This document shows, piece after piece, positions 15,625 to 23,827 of a stretch of DNA of 33,872 bases. A model generated the notes under the pieces. It saw only the letters and a list, made by a program, of their open reading frames with translations. It did no database searches and was not told the origin of the DNA. This stretch comes from an uncultured Verrucomicrobiota bacterium (lineage in GTDB: Bacteria; Verrucomicrobiota; Verrucomicrobiia; Verrucomicrobiales; Verrucomicrobiaceae). The stretch lies in contig CAINGK010000149.1 in NCBI GenBank assembly GCA_903848465.1, positions 1-33,872 on the forward strand. The letters run 5' to 3'. The position numbers and the translations under genes are program-made. How positions within the stretch are numbered: the first letter of the stretch is position 1; each line of letters opens with the position of its first letter.

Positions 15625-17826
15625 ATGGTTGTTACCCATTCACGTTTTTCAATCCTGTCGCTCTCTCTGAGCGCACTACTGGTCGTCCATTTGTCTGCGG
15701 CTGAAGTGCCGCCGCAAGAGAGTGAACTCCCAGACGAGCTTCCCACGATGGTCATCACGGCTTCCAGGACGGCTCAGGATCAAAAATGGGTGCCGCAGTC
15801 CACCAATGTGGTGGACCAGAAGCGCATCGAACGTTTTCAAGCCACGACGCCCTCGGAAATGCTGCAGGAACAGCCGGGGGTTTGGGTGAATCAGGTAGCC
15901 GCCCAGGGCTCGCCGATTATTCGCGGCCAGATGGGGAACAAGCTGGTCTATTTGTGGGATGGCATCCGCATCAACAATGGCGCGATCTTCTCCGGCCCCA
16001 ATCCGTTCTTCAACCAGTTCCCCATCGATGGTGTGGGCCGCATGGAAGTGGTGCGCGGTGCCGGATCGGTCCAGTATGGCAGTGATGCTATCGGCGGGGT
16101 GATCAATGTGTTTTCCAAGCGCGGGGAGTTCTCCGAGAGCTTGAACGTCGGCGGAGATGTGTACTCGCGCTATGGCAGCAATAACACGGAATTAACCAAC
16201 GCCGCCAATGTGCATATGAGCAACAAGGAGTGGGCGTTTTCATCTGGGTGGTCGGCACAGGATGCGGGCAACTACCACAGCTCTTCGGGTCCACTACAGC
16301 CCACCAGCTTTCGCAGCAGTGGGGGCTATGCCAATCTAGCATATCAGCCGGTCAAAGGTCACATATTCCGTCTCTCTTGGGTGGGTAATGAACGCACGGA
16401 TGTGAGCAGCTATGTGCAGTCGCTTCTTAATGCCAATGGTGTGCCGCGCATCTACAGCCCGCTTGAGCGTCGGAGCATTGTCAAAATAGACTACACCGCC
16501 AAAGATCTGGGATTCCTGAGTGATGAACTCAAGGTGTACGGCTACTACCAAAACTATGATCAAGTGCGTGAGCGGCGCGTGCAGACGGCCACTTTATTCA
16601 ACAATACTTCCACGGGTTCAAATCAGGATGTCTGGGGTGCGGGCATTCAAAACGCCGCTACCTTTGGCGAGAGTAAAAAAACGCGCCTGGTCTATGGCAT
16701 GGACTACCGCCACGAAAATCTCTCCTCTTCGCAAACACTGAACTCGACTGTGCTAGCCACTGGGGTGACCAATATTTCACAACCACCAGGCATCACCCCG
16801 AACGGCATCTACGAGGTCTTCGATACTTTCGTCACGCTCGATCTCAAGCCCATGGATAAACTGCTGATCAATACGGGCGCGCGTTATGAACACACCCATT
16901 TGCAAACGCAGCCGAAACTTTCAGACGTGATCCCCGGTGCCGGATATACGCTCAACGATCTCATCGCCAACAAACATTGGAACGCGGTGACCTGGAATGT
17001 TGGAACCGTGTATCAAGCCACGCGTTCCTTCGATCTGGTGGCCAACGTTTCCACGGGGTACCGCACGCCCACTTACAGTGATCTACTGAGCGCTGGCACT
17101 CCGGTGTTTTCCAGTCTGACCGCATCACTGCCAAGCACGATGATCAATCCTGAAAAAAGCATCACCTATGAGATCAGCGCACGCGTGCATACGGAACGTC
17201 TCAAAGGCTCGCTCACGGGGTACCTCACCAAGCTGTCCGACCTCATCGTGTCCACGACCTCGGGCACTGTCGTCATCGGTGGCGTGACCTACAATGCGAC
17301 CCGCAATTCCAATTCCGCCAAGGGCTACATCACCGGGATCGAATTCGCGTTGAGCTATGATCTGGACCGCCATTTCACCGTTTTTAACAACACCACCTGG
17401 ACTTATGGCCAAAACCAGTCGCAAAATGTCCCCCTGCGCTTTATTCCACCCCTGTACGGAAACTTTGGCGTGCGTTTTGAGAGCGACGCAAAGAAATACT
17501 GGGTGGAGCTCTCCGAACTGTGGGCTGGACCACTGATCCGGCACAACACCAGTGATGAAATCGACGCTGGGTTTTCTGTCGATCCAGCACTGGGTTCTCC
17601 AAACACCACCAACAATCCGGCCATTAACCCCAACTTCCAAATTCCCGGCTTCTTCGTGACGAATGTTCGTTCTGGGGTGAAGGTCTGGGAAGAGGGGAAC
17701 CGTTCGTTTTCACTCACGCTGAATCTGAACAATGTTTTCGACACCAAATACCGCCAAGCCTACGCCCAGCAGCAGCGCCAAGCAGCGGGTTTCAATGTGG
17801 TCGTCGGGGGACGCCTCACCTTTTAA
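15625..17826 (+). CDS. TonB-dependent outer-membrane receptor (HmuR/BtuB-like)
   Basis: 733 residues. Signal peptide about 1-27 (ILSLSLSALLVVHLSAA). TonB box-like stretch TMVITASRT near 42-50. Plug domain to about 165 (WDGIRINNGAIFSG; MEVVRGAGSVQYGSDAIGGVIN). A 22-strand barrel follows, ending in the terminal aromatic GGRLTF. It imports a large ligand across the outer membrane using TonB energy. The downstream CobN-like gene points to heme or another tetrapyrrole. The region corresponding to the FRAP/NPNL motifs of heme receptors reads YRTPTYSDLL then NPEKS, with no His between, so the ligand is not proven. It is 16 bp upstream of the CobN-like gene and surely co-transcribed. No TonB or ExbD is in the window. 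Confidence 0.93.
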   Translation: MVVTHSRFSILSLSLSALLVVHLSAAEVPPQESELPDELPTMVITASRTAQDQKWVPQSTNVVDQKRIERFQATTPSEMLQEQPGVWVNQVAAQGSPIIRGQMGNKLVYLWDGIRINNGAIFSGPNPFFNQFPIDGVGRMEVVRGAGSVQYGSDAIGGVINVFSKRGEFSESLNVGGDVYSRYGSNNTELTNAANVHMSNKEWAFSSGWSAQDAGNYHSSSGPLQPTSFRSSGGYANLAYQPVKGHIFRLSWVGNERTDVSSYVQSLLNANGVPRIYSPLERRSIVKIDYTAKDLGFLSDELKVYGYYQNYDQVRERRVQTATLFNNTSTGSNQDVWGAGIQNAATFGESKKTRLVYGMDYRHENLSSSQTLNSTVLATGVTNISQPPGITPNGIYEVFDTFVTLDLKPMDKLLINTGARYEHTHLQTQPKLSDVIPGAGYTLNDLIANKHWNAVTWNVGTVYQATRSFDLVANVSTGYRTPTYSDLLSAGTPVFSSLTASLPSTMINPEKSITYEISARVHTERLKGSLTGYLTKLSDLIVSTTSGTVVIGGVTYNATRNSNSAKGYITGIEFALSYDLDRHFTVFNNTTWTYGQNQSQNVPLRFIPPLYGNFGVRFESDAKKYWVELSELWAGPLIRHNTSDEIDAGFSVDPALGSPNTTNNPAINPNFQIPGFFVTNVRSGVKVWEEGNRSFSLTLNLNNVFDTKYRQAYAQQQRQAAGFNVVVGGRLTF

Positions 17827-17842
17827 TTAGGCTCACCAAGTC

Positions 17843-20800
17843 ATGCGCTGCTTCTTCTTGTTGATCTGTTGCTGTTTGATGGTGGCTGGACGGTTATATT
17901 CGGCAGAGCCGTTGAACTGGGCCTTCATTGGCGTGTGGGATCGCTCCATGCCGCAGGTGGAGGCTGCGTGTCGTGAGAACGGTATTCATGCGGAGTTTTT
18001 CAAAGGGCAGCGATTCAATGAAACGCAGCAGGCAGCCCAGGCGGCACGCTTCCGTCTGGTGTTTGTGCTGAACCTCGAAGCCGATCAGGCTCCCGCACTC
18101 ACCCAGCGGCTCAAACTGGCACGTGAAATCAATTCTGAGCAGCGGGTCATTCCACTGGATACACGCGGCAGTCAGATGGATTTGGAAAAGGCGGGACTGC
18201 TGCTGAAAGACGAAGCGGTTCCAGCTTACTGGCGGCCCAATGGCACGGTCAATGTGCGGCGGTTAATTCGCTACTGCATGGTGAAGTACTGTGGTGCGGC
18301 GGGAGAAATCGAAGCTCCTGTGCTCATCCCCGATGCTGGCTACTACGATCCAGCACGAGAGGATGCGTTTTCTGACATCAACGCATTCATCGCTTTCAAG
18401 CGCGATAAAAAACGCTGGGTGGAAGGTTCCTCTGTAGCCGTGTTGCTCTTGCAGCAATCGTTTTGGATCACCCATGATTTGAAGGTCATCGACGCCCAGA
18501 TTGCTGCGCTGGAAAAGCAGGGACTCAATGTTGTGCCGGTGTTTGGTGACCGTGAGGAACAGGTCACGAAACTCACGCGCGCTGCTGCTCCCACCATTCT
18601 CATTGAGGATCGGCATGGCGCGATGTGGCAGAGCACAGCTTTACTGAAGGAACTGGACGCGCCCTATCTGCGGCCCATCTCCATGCTGGCCACCACCAAC
18701 GAGGAGTGGCTGCGCGATCCACGCGGTCTTTCGCATCGAGATGTGGGCATGTTCATGGCGCTACAAGAGTCCTGGGGCACTCTGGAACCGGTGGTCGTTG
18801 GCGGCTTGAAAGAGAACATCCAGGGCTTTCGCCTGCATGAACCCATTCCAGACCGCATTGAGGCCTTTGCCGCACGCGCGGCGCGCTGGGCTGCCTTGAA
18901 GCGTAAAAGCAATGCAGAGAAGAAAATCGCTCTGATTTATTACAACAAAGGGCTTGGCCAAGACGACCTCATGCGTGGCAGCCCCACGGGTGGTTTCCTT
19001 GATGCACCGGAGAGTTTCATGCGCTTCCTCCCGCGCATGCAGGAGGCAGGTTTCACGCTGAAGAATACCCCGGTAAATACAGCGGCTCTCATTGACACCA
19101 TGAAGCGTGGCGGACGCAATATCGGCCCATGGGTGCAGGGAGAACTCGAAAAGCTGGTGGATGAATCCCAGCCGGTGCTGGTGCCGCTGCATCAGTATGA
19201 GCAGTGGTTCAACACCAAGCTCAGCGAGGCCGCACGTAAAACGATGGTGGAGAAATTTGGCCCGCCACCCGGACGCATCATGGTAGTGAAGCGCAACGGC
19301 GAGCCGCACATCGTGCTGCCGAAGCTTGAGATGGGCAATCTCGTGCTCATGCCGCAGCCGGAGCGCGGAGAGAAGCAGGATGAAAACCTCCTGCACAATC
19401 GCGACGTGCCGCCAGCGCACAACTACCTCGCCTTCTACTGGTGGCTTGAAGAGCAGTATCATGCGGATGCCATTGTCCACTGGGGCACACACGGCACGCT
19501 GGAACTGCTGCCGGGCAAAGAAGCGGGGCTTTCCAAGGACTGCTGGAGCGACATCTGCGTGGGGCATCTGCCCGTCATTGATTTGTGGATCACGGACAAT
19601 CTGGGCGAGGCCACGCTGGCGCGCCGCCGCTCCTACGCGGCGCTGGTGGATCACTTGCCACCACCCACTCTTGCTGCCGGTCTCGATGACGAATTCAAAA
19701 ACCTGCATGAGGACATTCACAAATTCCGCACGCTGGAGGACGGGCTGCTCAAAGAAGAGTATCGCAAGCGTGTGGGCCAGCAGGCGCGCGAGGCAAAGCT
19801 GCATGGCAGCGGTGCAGAGGTTCTGGATGATGCAGCCGTCACGCGACTGGATGAGCATCTGCACAATCTCTTTGAATCACGCACGCCCTTGCGTCTGCAT
19901 GTGCTGGGAGAAGGGCCGCATGAGTCCGAGATGGTGCCGTATCTGGTGCAGATCCTTGGAGAGCCTCTGCTCGATCATCTGGCCACCACTCGCGGATGGC
20001 AGCGTGCAGCCATTGAGCACAAGCAGCAGGATCGCATCAAGGCAGCGGAATTTCTCAGCGCCGCGCTGGATGGTACGCCGCCAGCAGACGTGCGCATGAC
20101 GCCGGAGTTGCAGAAGGATCTGGAATTCGCGCGAGATATGCGCTCACGTTTGCTTGATGCAGGCAAAGAGCATGCTGGTTTACTGAATGCGCTGGGGGGG
20201 CACTACATTGAGCCTGGGCCTGGGCCAGACCCCATCCGCAATCCAGCAACGGCTCCAGGCGGGCGCAATTTGTACTCACTCAATCCCGAGGAGATTCCAA
20301 CACGCCCCGCCTGGGAAACGGCACGCAAGTTGGTCGATGAACTGCTGCGCATCCGCAAGCCGAAGAAGATCGCGCTCGACCTCAATGGCATGGAAACGAT
20401 GCGTGACTTTGGCGTGATGGAAGGGCAGATCCTCGCGCTGCTTGGGGTGCGTCCGATTTGGAACCAGAACAATCTCGTCATCGACGTGGAACTCATTCCC
20501 GCAGCGGAACTCGGGCGGCCACGGGTGGAGGTCTTCATCGCAATGGGAGGTCAGTATAAAGAGAATTTCCCCACTCGTGTGGCACTGCTCGACAAAGCCG
20601 TGCGCCTCGCTGCTTCCGCACCAGAAATCGCCAATCCGGTGCGTGAAGCGGTCGCCGCCACGCATGCGCGGCTGCGACAGCGTGGCTACCCCAGTGCACG
20701 GGCCGATCAGTTTGCTGCAGCGCGCATCTTTGGCACCAAGCCGGGGAACATGAGTGGCACGCACATTCTCTATCTCGTGCCGCGCTCCGGCGTGTGGGAC

Positions 20801-21778
20801 AAGGATGACGAAATCACCGACGTGTACACGGACAACATGAGCTTCGTTTACACACAGGACACCTGGGGCGAGAAAGTGGACGGACTCTACGAGGAGGCGC
20901 TGCAAAACACGGACACCGTACTGCGCGTGTGGGCGTCCAACATGACCAGCCAGTTGTCCAATCACCATGCCTATGAGTATCTTGGTGGCCTCAGCATGGC
21001 GGTGAAAAAAATCACCGGCAAATCGCCCGCCGCACTCATCTCGGATGTGCGCGATCCCGGCGGCGCACGCGTGCGCGACTTTGAGGAGGTGCTGGCGACT
21101 AATTTGAAATCGGAGCTACTCAACCGCCGCTGGCTGGAAGGCATGAAGTCCCATGATTATGCCGGTGCAGGGCACATCGCGGAACTGGTGAAAAACACCT
21201 TTGGCTGGTCCGTCACCCGGCGCGAAAGCATCTCCCAAGAAACGTGGGATGAAGTCTATGACGTGCTCGTCAAGGATAAGCACAAGCTGCAACTGACCGA
21301 GTGGTTCGAACGTGTCTCTCCCCACGCCATGCAGGAAATCAGTGCCACGCTCATTGAGGCCGCGCGCAAAGACCTGTGGCAGGCCACGCCGGAGCAGTTG
21401 CAGACATTAACCAAACTCTATGCCACCTCCGTCAAGGCTCATGGCGACTCGGGCGGTCTCGTCAGTGGCGGAAACACACGGATGGCCGATTTTGTCAGCG
21501 TTAAGCTCACCGCGCCGGGAGATCAGGAGTCGGCGACACTGGCCCAGGACATGAAGGCAAAACTCCAGCAAAGCGCCGCAGCACCGGATGCAGCGGTCGA
21601 AAAAGTCAGTGGCCCTCAGATTAGCGAGGCCAAAGAGCAGGCTCCGGCTGCCAGCAAGCCGCAGCAGCAAGGAACCGTGCTAGAACCAGCGTGGAATGCA
21701 TTCGCATGGTTGATCGCTGCCGCAGCCGTGCTTCTGGTCATTGTCGGTTTCTTCAAGCGAGCCGGATCCACTTCATGA
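17843..21778 (+). CDS. Periplasmic, membrane-anchored CobN-like chelatase (HmuS-like)
   Basis: 1311 residues of the CobN/magnesium-chelatase large-subunit family. Unlike cytosolic cobaltochelatase CobN it has a signal peptide (about 1-21, FFLLICCCLMVAGRLYSA) and a C-terminal transmembrane helix (about 1281-1303, AWLIAAAAVLLVIVGFF) with a short basic tail. It should therefore sit in the periplasm, anchored to the inner membrane. The family signature HWGTHGTLELLPGK is at about 546-559, and further conserved blocks are SPTGGFLDAPESF and MSGTHILYLVP. This architecture is that of HmuS of Bacteroidetes hmu heme operons, for which removal of iron from heme has been proposed. No CobS/CobT or ChlI/ChlD ATPase is adjacent. 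Its stop overlaps the next start (ATGA). A true cobalt or magnesium chelatase is the alternative, disfavoured by the export signals. Confidence 0.9.
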   Translation: MRCFFLLICCCLMVAGRLYSAEPLNWAFIGVWDRSMPQVEAACRENGIHAEFFKGQRFNETQQAAQAARFRLVFVLNLEADQAPALTQRLKLAREINSEQRVIPLDTRGSQMDLEKAGLLLKDEAVPAYWRPNGTVNVRRLIRYCMVKYCGAAGEIEAPVLIPDAGYYDPAREDAFSDINAFIAFKRDKKRWVEGSSVAVLLLQQSFWITHDLKVIDAQIAALEKQGLNVVPVFGDREEQVTKLTRAAAPTILIEDRHGAMWQSTALLKELDAPYLRPISMLATTNEEWLRDPRGLSHRDVGMFMALQESWGTLEPVVVGGLKENIQGFRLHEPIPDRIEAFAARAARWAALKRKSNAEKKIALIYYNKGLGQDDLMRGSPTGGFLDAPESFMRFLPRMQEAGFTLKNTPVNTAALIDTMKRGGRNIGPWVQGELEKLVDESQPVLVPLHQYEQWFNTKLSEAARKTMVEKFGPPPGRIMVVKRNGEPHIVLPKLEMGNLVLMPQPERGEKQDENLLHNRDVPPAHNYLAFYWWLEEQYHADAIVHWGTHGTLELLPGKEAGLSKDCWSDICVGHLPVIDLWITDNLGEATLARRRSYAALVDHLPPPTLAAGLDDEFKNLHEDIHKFRTLEDGLLKEEYRKRVGQQAREAKLHGSGAEVLDDAAVTRLDEHLHNLFESRTPLRLHVLGEGPHESEMVPYLVQILGEPLLDHLATTRGWQRAAIEHKQQDRIKAAEFLSAALDGTPPADVRMTPELQKDLEFARDMRSRLLDAGKEHAGLLNALGGHYIEPGPGPDPIRNPATAPGGRNLYSLNPEEIPTRPAWETARKLVDELLRIRKPKKIALDLNGMETMRDFGVMEGQILALLGVRPIWNQNNLVIDVELIPAAELGRPRVEVFIAMGGQYKENFPTRVALLDKAVRLAASAPEIANPVREAVAATHARLRQRGYPSARADQFAAARIFGTKPGNMSGTHILYLVPRSGVWDKDDEITDVYTDNMSFVYTQDTWGEKVDGLYEEALQNTDTVLRVWASNMTSQLSNHHAYEYLGGLSMAVKKITGKSPAALISDVRDPGGARVRDFEEVLATNLKSELLNRRWLEGMKSHDYAGAGHIAELVKNTFGWSVTRRESISQETWDEVYDVLVKDKHKLQLTEWFERVSPHAMQEISATLIEAARKDLWQATPEQLQTLTKLYATSVKAHGDSGGLVSGGNTRMADFVSVKLTAPGDQESATLAQDMKAKLQQSAAAPDAAVEKVSGPQISEAKEQAPAASKPQQQGTVLEPAWNAFAWLIAAAAVLLVIVGFFKRAGSTS

Positions 21779-22374
21779 AGCTGCTCGAACAACTCCTTTC
21801 TTTGATCTCCGAGGCGGTGCTGCTCCCCACGCTGGGAGCCATCGTCATTCTCGTGGCATGGTGTACTATGCTGCTCGGCGGGCTGTTGCGCGAGTGGCTG
21901 GGGCGTCGGCACGTCGTAGCCATCCTGGCAGAACTCCGGCGGGCGCATGTGGAGGGCGGGGATCAGGTGCGGCTGCTCCACATTCTTAGCAGCGCTACCA
22001 CCGGCCAGCCCGCACGGTTGCACCAGCTCTTGGCTCATTGGGGCGGGGCAGGGGATATGGCGCATTGCCTGGTGGATTTGGAGATTGAGATTGCCGCCGC
22101 GTTGTCCCGCCTCACCTGGATGACGCGCATCGCCCCCATGCTCGGACTCATGGGCACACTCATTCCTCTGGGGCCGGCGCTGACGGGCCTGGCTTCGGGC
22201 GATCTGGCCACGCTCTCCAGCAATCTGGTCGTCGCCTTCACCGCCACGGTGGTCGGGGTGCTGCTCGGTTGCTGCTCCTACACGATGAATCTCGTGCGCA
22301 AAAACTGGTATCAGCGCGATCTCAGCACGCTGGAGCACCTCTTTACCCACGCCAACCGGCCCGCACTCCCATGA
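21775..22374 (+). CDS. MotA/TolQ/ExbB-type proton channel protein (HmuU-like)
   Basis: 199 residues with three hydrophobic segments (about 16-38, 118-142 and 150-172). The family core reads RIAPMLGLMGTLIPLG then ATLSSNLVVAFTATVVGVLLG, matching the TolQ/ExbB TM2-TM3 pore pattern. It should form the inner-membrane proton channel that powers a partner protein. The start is ATG 21775, overlapping the TGA of the CobN-like gene; a longer upstream frame from 21691 runs inside that gene and is rejected. The partner would be the DUF2149-like protein encoded next, since no ExbD or TolR is present. Confidence 0.88.
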   Translation: MKLLEQLLSLISEAVLLPTLGAIVILVAWCTMLLGGLLREWLGRRHVVAILAELRRAHVEGGDQVRLLHILSSATTGQPARLHQLLAHWGGAGDMAHCLVDLEIEIAAALSRLTWMTRIAPMLGLMGTLIPLGPALTGLASGDLATLSSNLVVAFTATVVGVLLGCCSYTMNLVRKNWYQRDLSTLEHLFTHANRPALP

Positions 22375-22694
22375 AGAAGCGCCTCTGGGACGACTCCGAA
22401 GGCGATGACCCTGCCGCCGGTCTCATCAATCTCTTTGATGTATGGATCGCGTTCGCTGCGGCGCTGCTGCTCGCCGTCGTGAGTTTCTTCAATCTACCCA
22501 AATCTGCCCCCTCCTCATCGACGGATGCCCAAGCTGACAAGTCGCCCACGACAGAAACCATCGACGCCGCCCGCACGAAAATAGAACGCTTCCAGGAAAG
22601 CCAAGCCAGCAAGAGCGGCGAAGGCGAGCGTCTCGGCACCGCCTACCGGCTTAAATCCGGCGAGATCATTTACGTCCGCGACAAGCAAAAGTGA
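22371..22694 (+). CDS. DUF2149-like single-TM protein (HmuV-like)
   Basis: 107 residues. A short charged N-terminus (MKKRLWDDSEGDDPAAGLIN) is followed by one transmembrane helix (about 23-44, LFDVWIAFAAALLLAVVSFF) and a hydrophilic periplasmic part ending in a small domain (YRLKSGEIIYVRDK). Size and topology are those of ExbD/TolR, and the pattern GLINLFDVWIAFAAALL fits DUF2149. DUF2149 genes are known next to MotA/TolQ/ExbB and CobN-like genes in Bacteroidetes and methanogens. ATG 22371 overlaps the previous stop (ATGA). Likely the stator partner that couples the proton channel to the CobN-like enzyme; this role is inferred. Confidence 0.82.
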   Translation: MKKRLWDDSEGDDPAAGLINLFDVWIAFAAALLLAVVSFFNLPKSAPSSSTDAQADKSPTTETIDAARTKIERFQESQASKSGEGERLGTAYRLKSGEIIYVRDKQK

Positions 22695-22898
22695 AAACTG
22701 CGCAACCGCCATGCGCGGAGATGATTAGAAGACCTAGCGACTGTGGCGAAAAAGTCACTGCAACCTCTTCGCCGCGTCGCGTGATACGACCTACGCAATC
22801 ACTGGCTTGAGCAAAGGTTCCTATTGCGATTTTTGCTGAGGACACCACTTTGCGGTGTTTCTGCATTCGTGGAACTTCGCATTTTCTAGCCCCTTGAT

Positions 22899-23705
22899 TT
22901 GAAACGGATAAACCTACCATCCTTGCATCAGCCTACAGCGGTGAAGCCCACTTGGGTGCTCCTGCTGGCGGTGCTGTGCCTGGGGCCCGGAGGTGCCATG
23001 GCTGCGGAAGAGTCGCAGGCATTCACCGCCCCAGAGGCCTATCCCCTCGAACGCTATGAAGCCGGCTGGAACAAAAACCCATTCACCCTGAAAACGGCCC
23101 CTCCCGTGGTGGAGCAGGAGTCCTTTGCCAAGGATCTCGCCATCGGTTCCTACTATGGGGACGCCAAAGATCCCACTGTGGTGGTGGTCAACACCAAGAC
23201 TGGTGAACGCGTCCCACTGAAAAAATCACAGGCTGCCGCCAACGGCATGCAGTTGAAGAACATCAAGCTCGGCAGCAGCCGCAAGCAGATCGTGGCTGAA
23301 GTCACGCTGGGCACGCAAACCTCCGAGGTACGGTTCAATGATGACTACATGAAGCAAATCGCCGGAACGGAAGCCGCGCGAGCACAGCCTGGGCAGCAGC
23401 CTGGGATGCCTGGCCAACCTCGCCCAGGCATGGGAGCACCAGGCCAGCCGCCCAAAGCTTCCATTCCCGGCACCCCGCAAGTGGTGCCGAAGGTTTCACT
23501 GCCGCCTCTGCCGCAGGGTAATCAGAACCGTGGGCCGACTCAAGCCTATGCTCCTCAAGGAGGGCAACCTGCCAACACCGCCATGGCTTCCGCCAATGGC
23601 AATATCAATCCGGCAGCGAACGCCGGAAACCCGGCCAACAGCCCCGGTGGTGTTCCCACGGTTGCCCGTCGCCGTTTGATCACCCCCGCCACCACTGTCC
23701 AGTAA
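22899..23705 (+). CDS. Secreted protein with Pro/Gly/Asn-rich C-terminal half
   Basis: 268 residues from a TTG start. A GTG at 22941 (VKPTWVLLLAVL) is an equally good start and gives a normal signal peptide, cleaved near GAMAAEES. The mature protein has a compact N-terminal part of about 120 residues (NKNPFTLKTAPP; TKTGERVPLKKSQAA; LGSSRKQIVAEVTLG). A low-complexity tail rich in Pro, Gly, Gln and Asn follows, ending RRRLITPATTVQ. The N-terminal part resembles small pilus- or secretion-associated beta domains, but I do not recognise a family. The gap 22695-22898 before it has no gene, only weak hairpins (for example ACACC/GGTGT near 22840-22857). Confidence 0.75.
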   Translation: MKRINLPSLHQPTAVKPTWVLLLAVLCLGPGGAMAAEESQAFTAPEAYPLERYEAGWNKNPFTLKTAPPVVEQESFAKDLAIGSYYGDAKDPTVVVVNTKTGERVPLKKSQAAANGMQLKNIKLGSSRKQIVAEVTLGTQTSEVRFNDDYMKQIAGTEAARAQPGQQPGMPGQPRPGMGAPGQPPKASIPGTPQVVPKVSLPPLPQGNQNRGPTQAYAPQGGQPANTAMASANGNINPAANAGNPANSPGGVPTVARRRLITPATTVQ

Positions 23706-23827
23706 CCAGAGCTGAGGTCGTCTAGGTGAAGCCTGTGGCCTTGCAGGCAAGGCGGTGTGCTTTAACCATCGTTATCATCTTGAATCTCACCGCGTCCTGC
23801 GGCATGGACACGGCCCCACTTACAACC

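Noticed and set aside
17843..21778. Cytosolic cobaltochelatase CobN for cobalamin synthesis
   Set aside because: Signal peptide, C-terminal anchor, TonB-receptor neighbour and lack of CobS/CobT or other cob genes argue against it.
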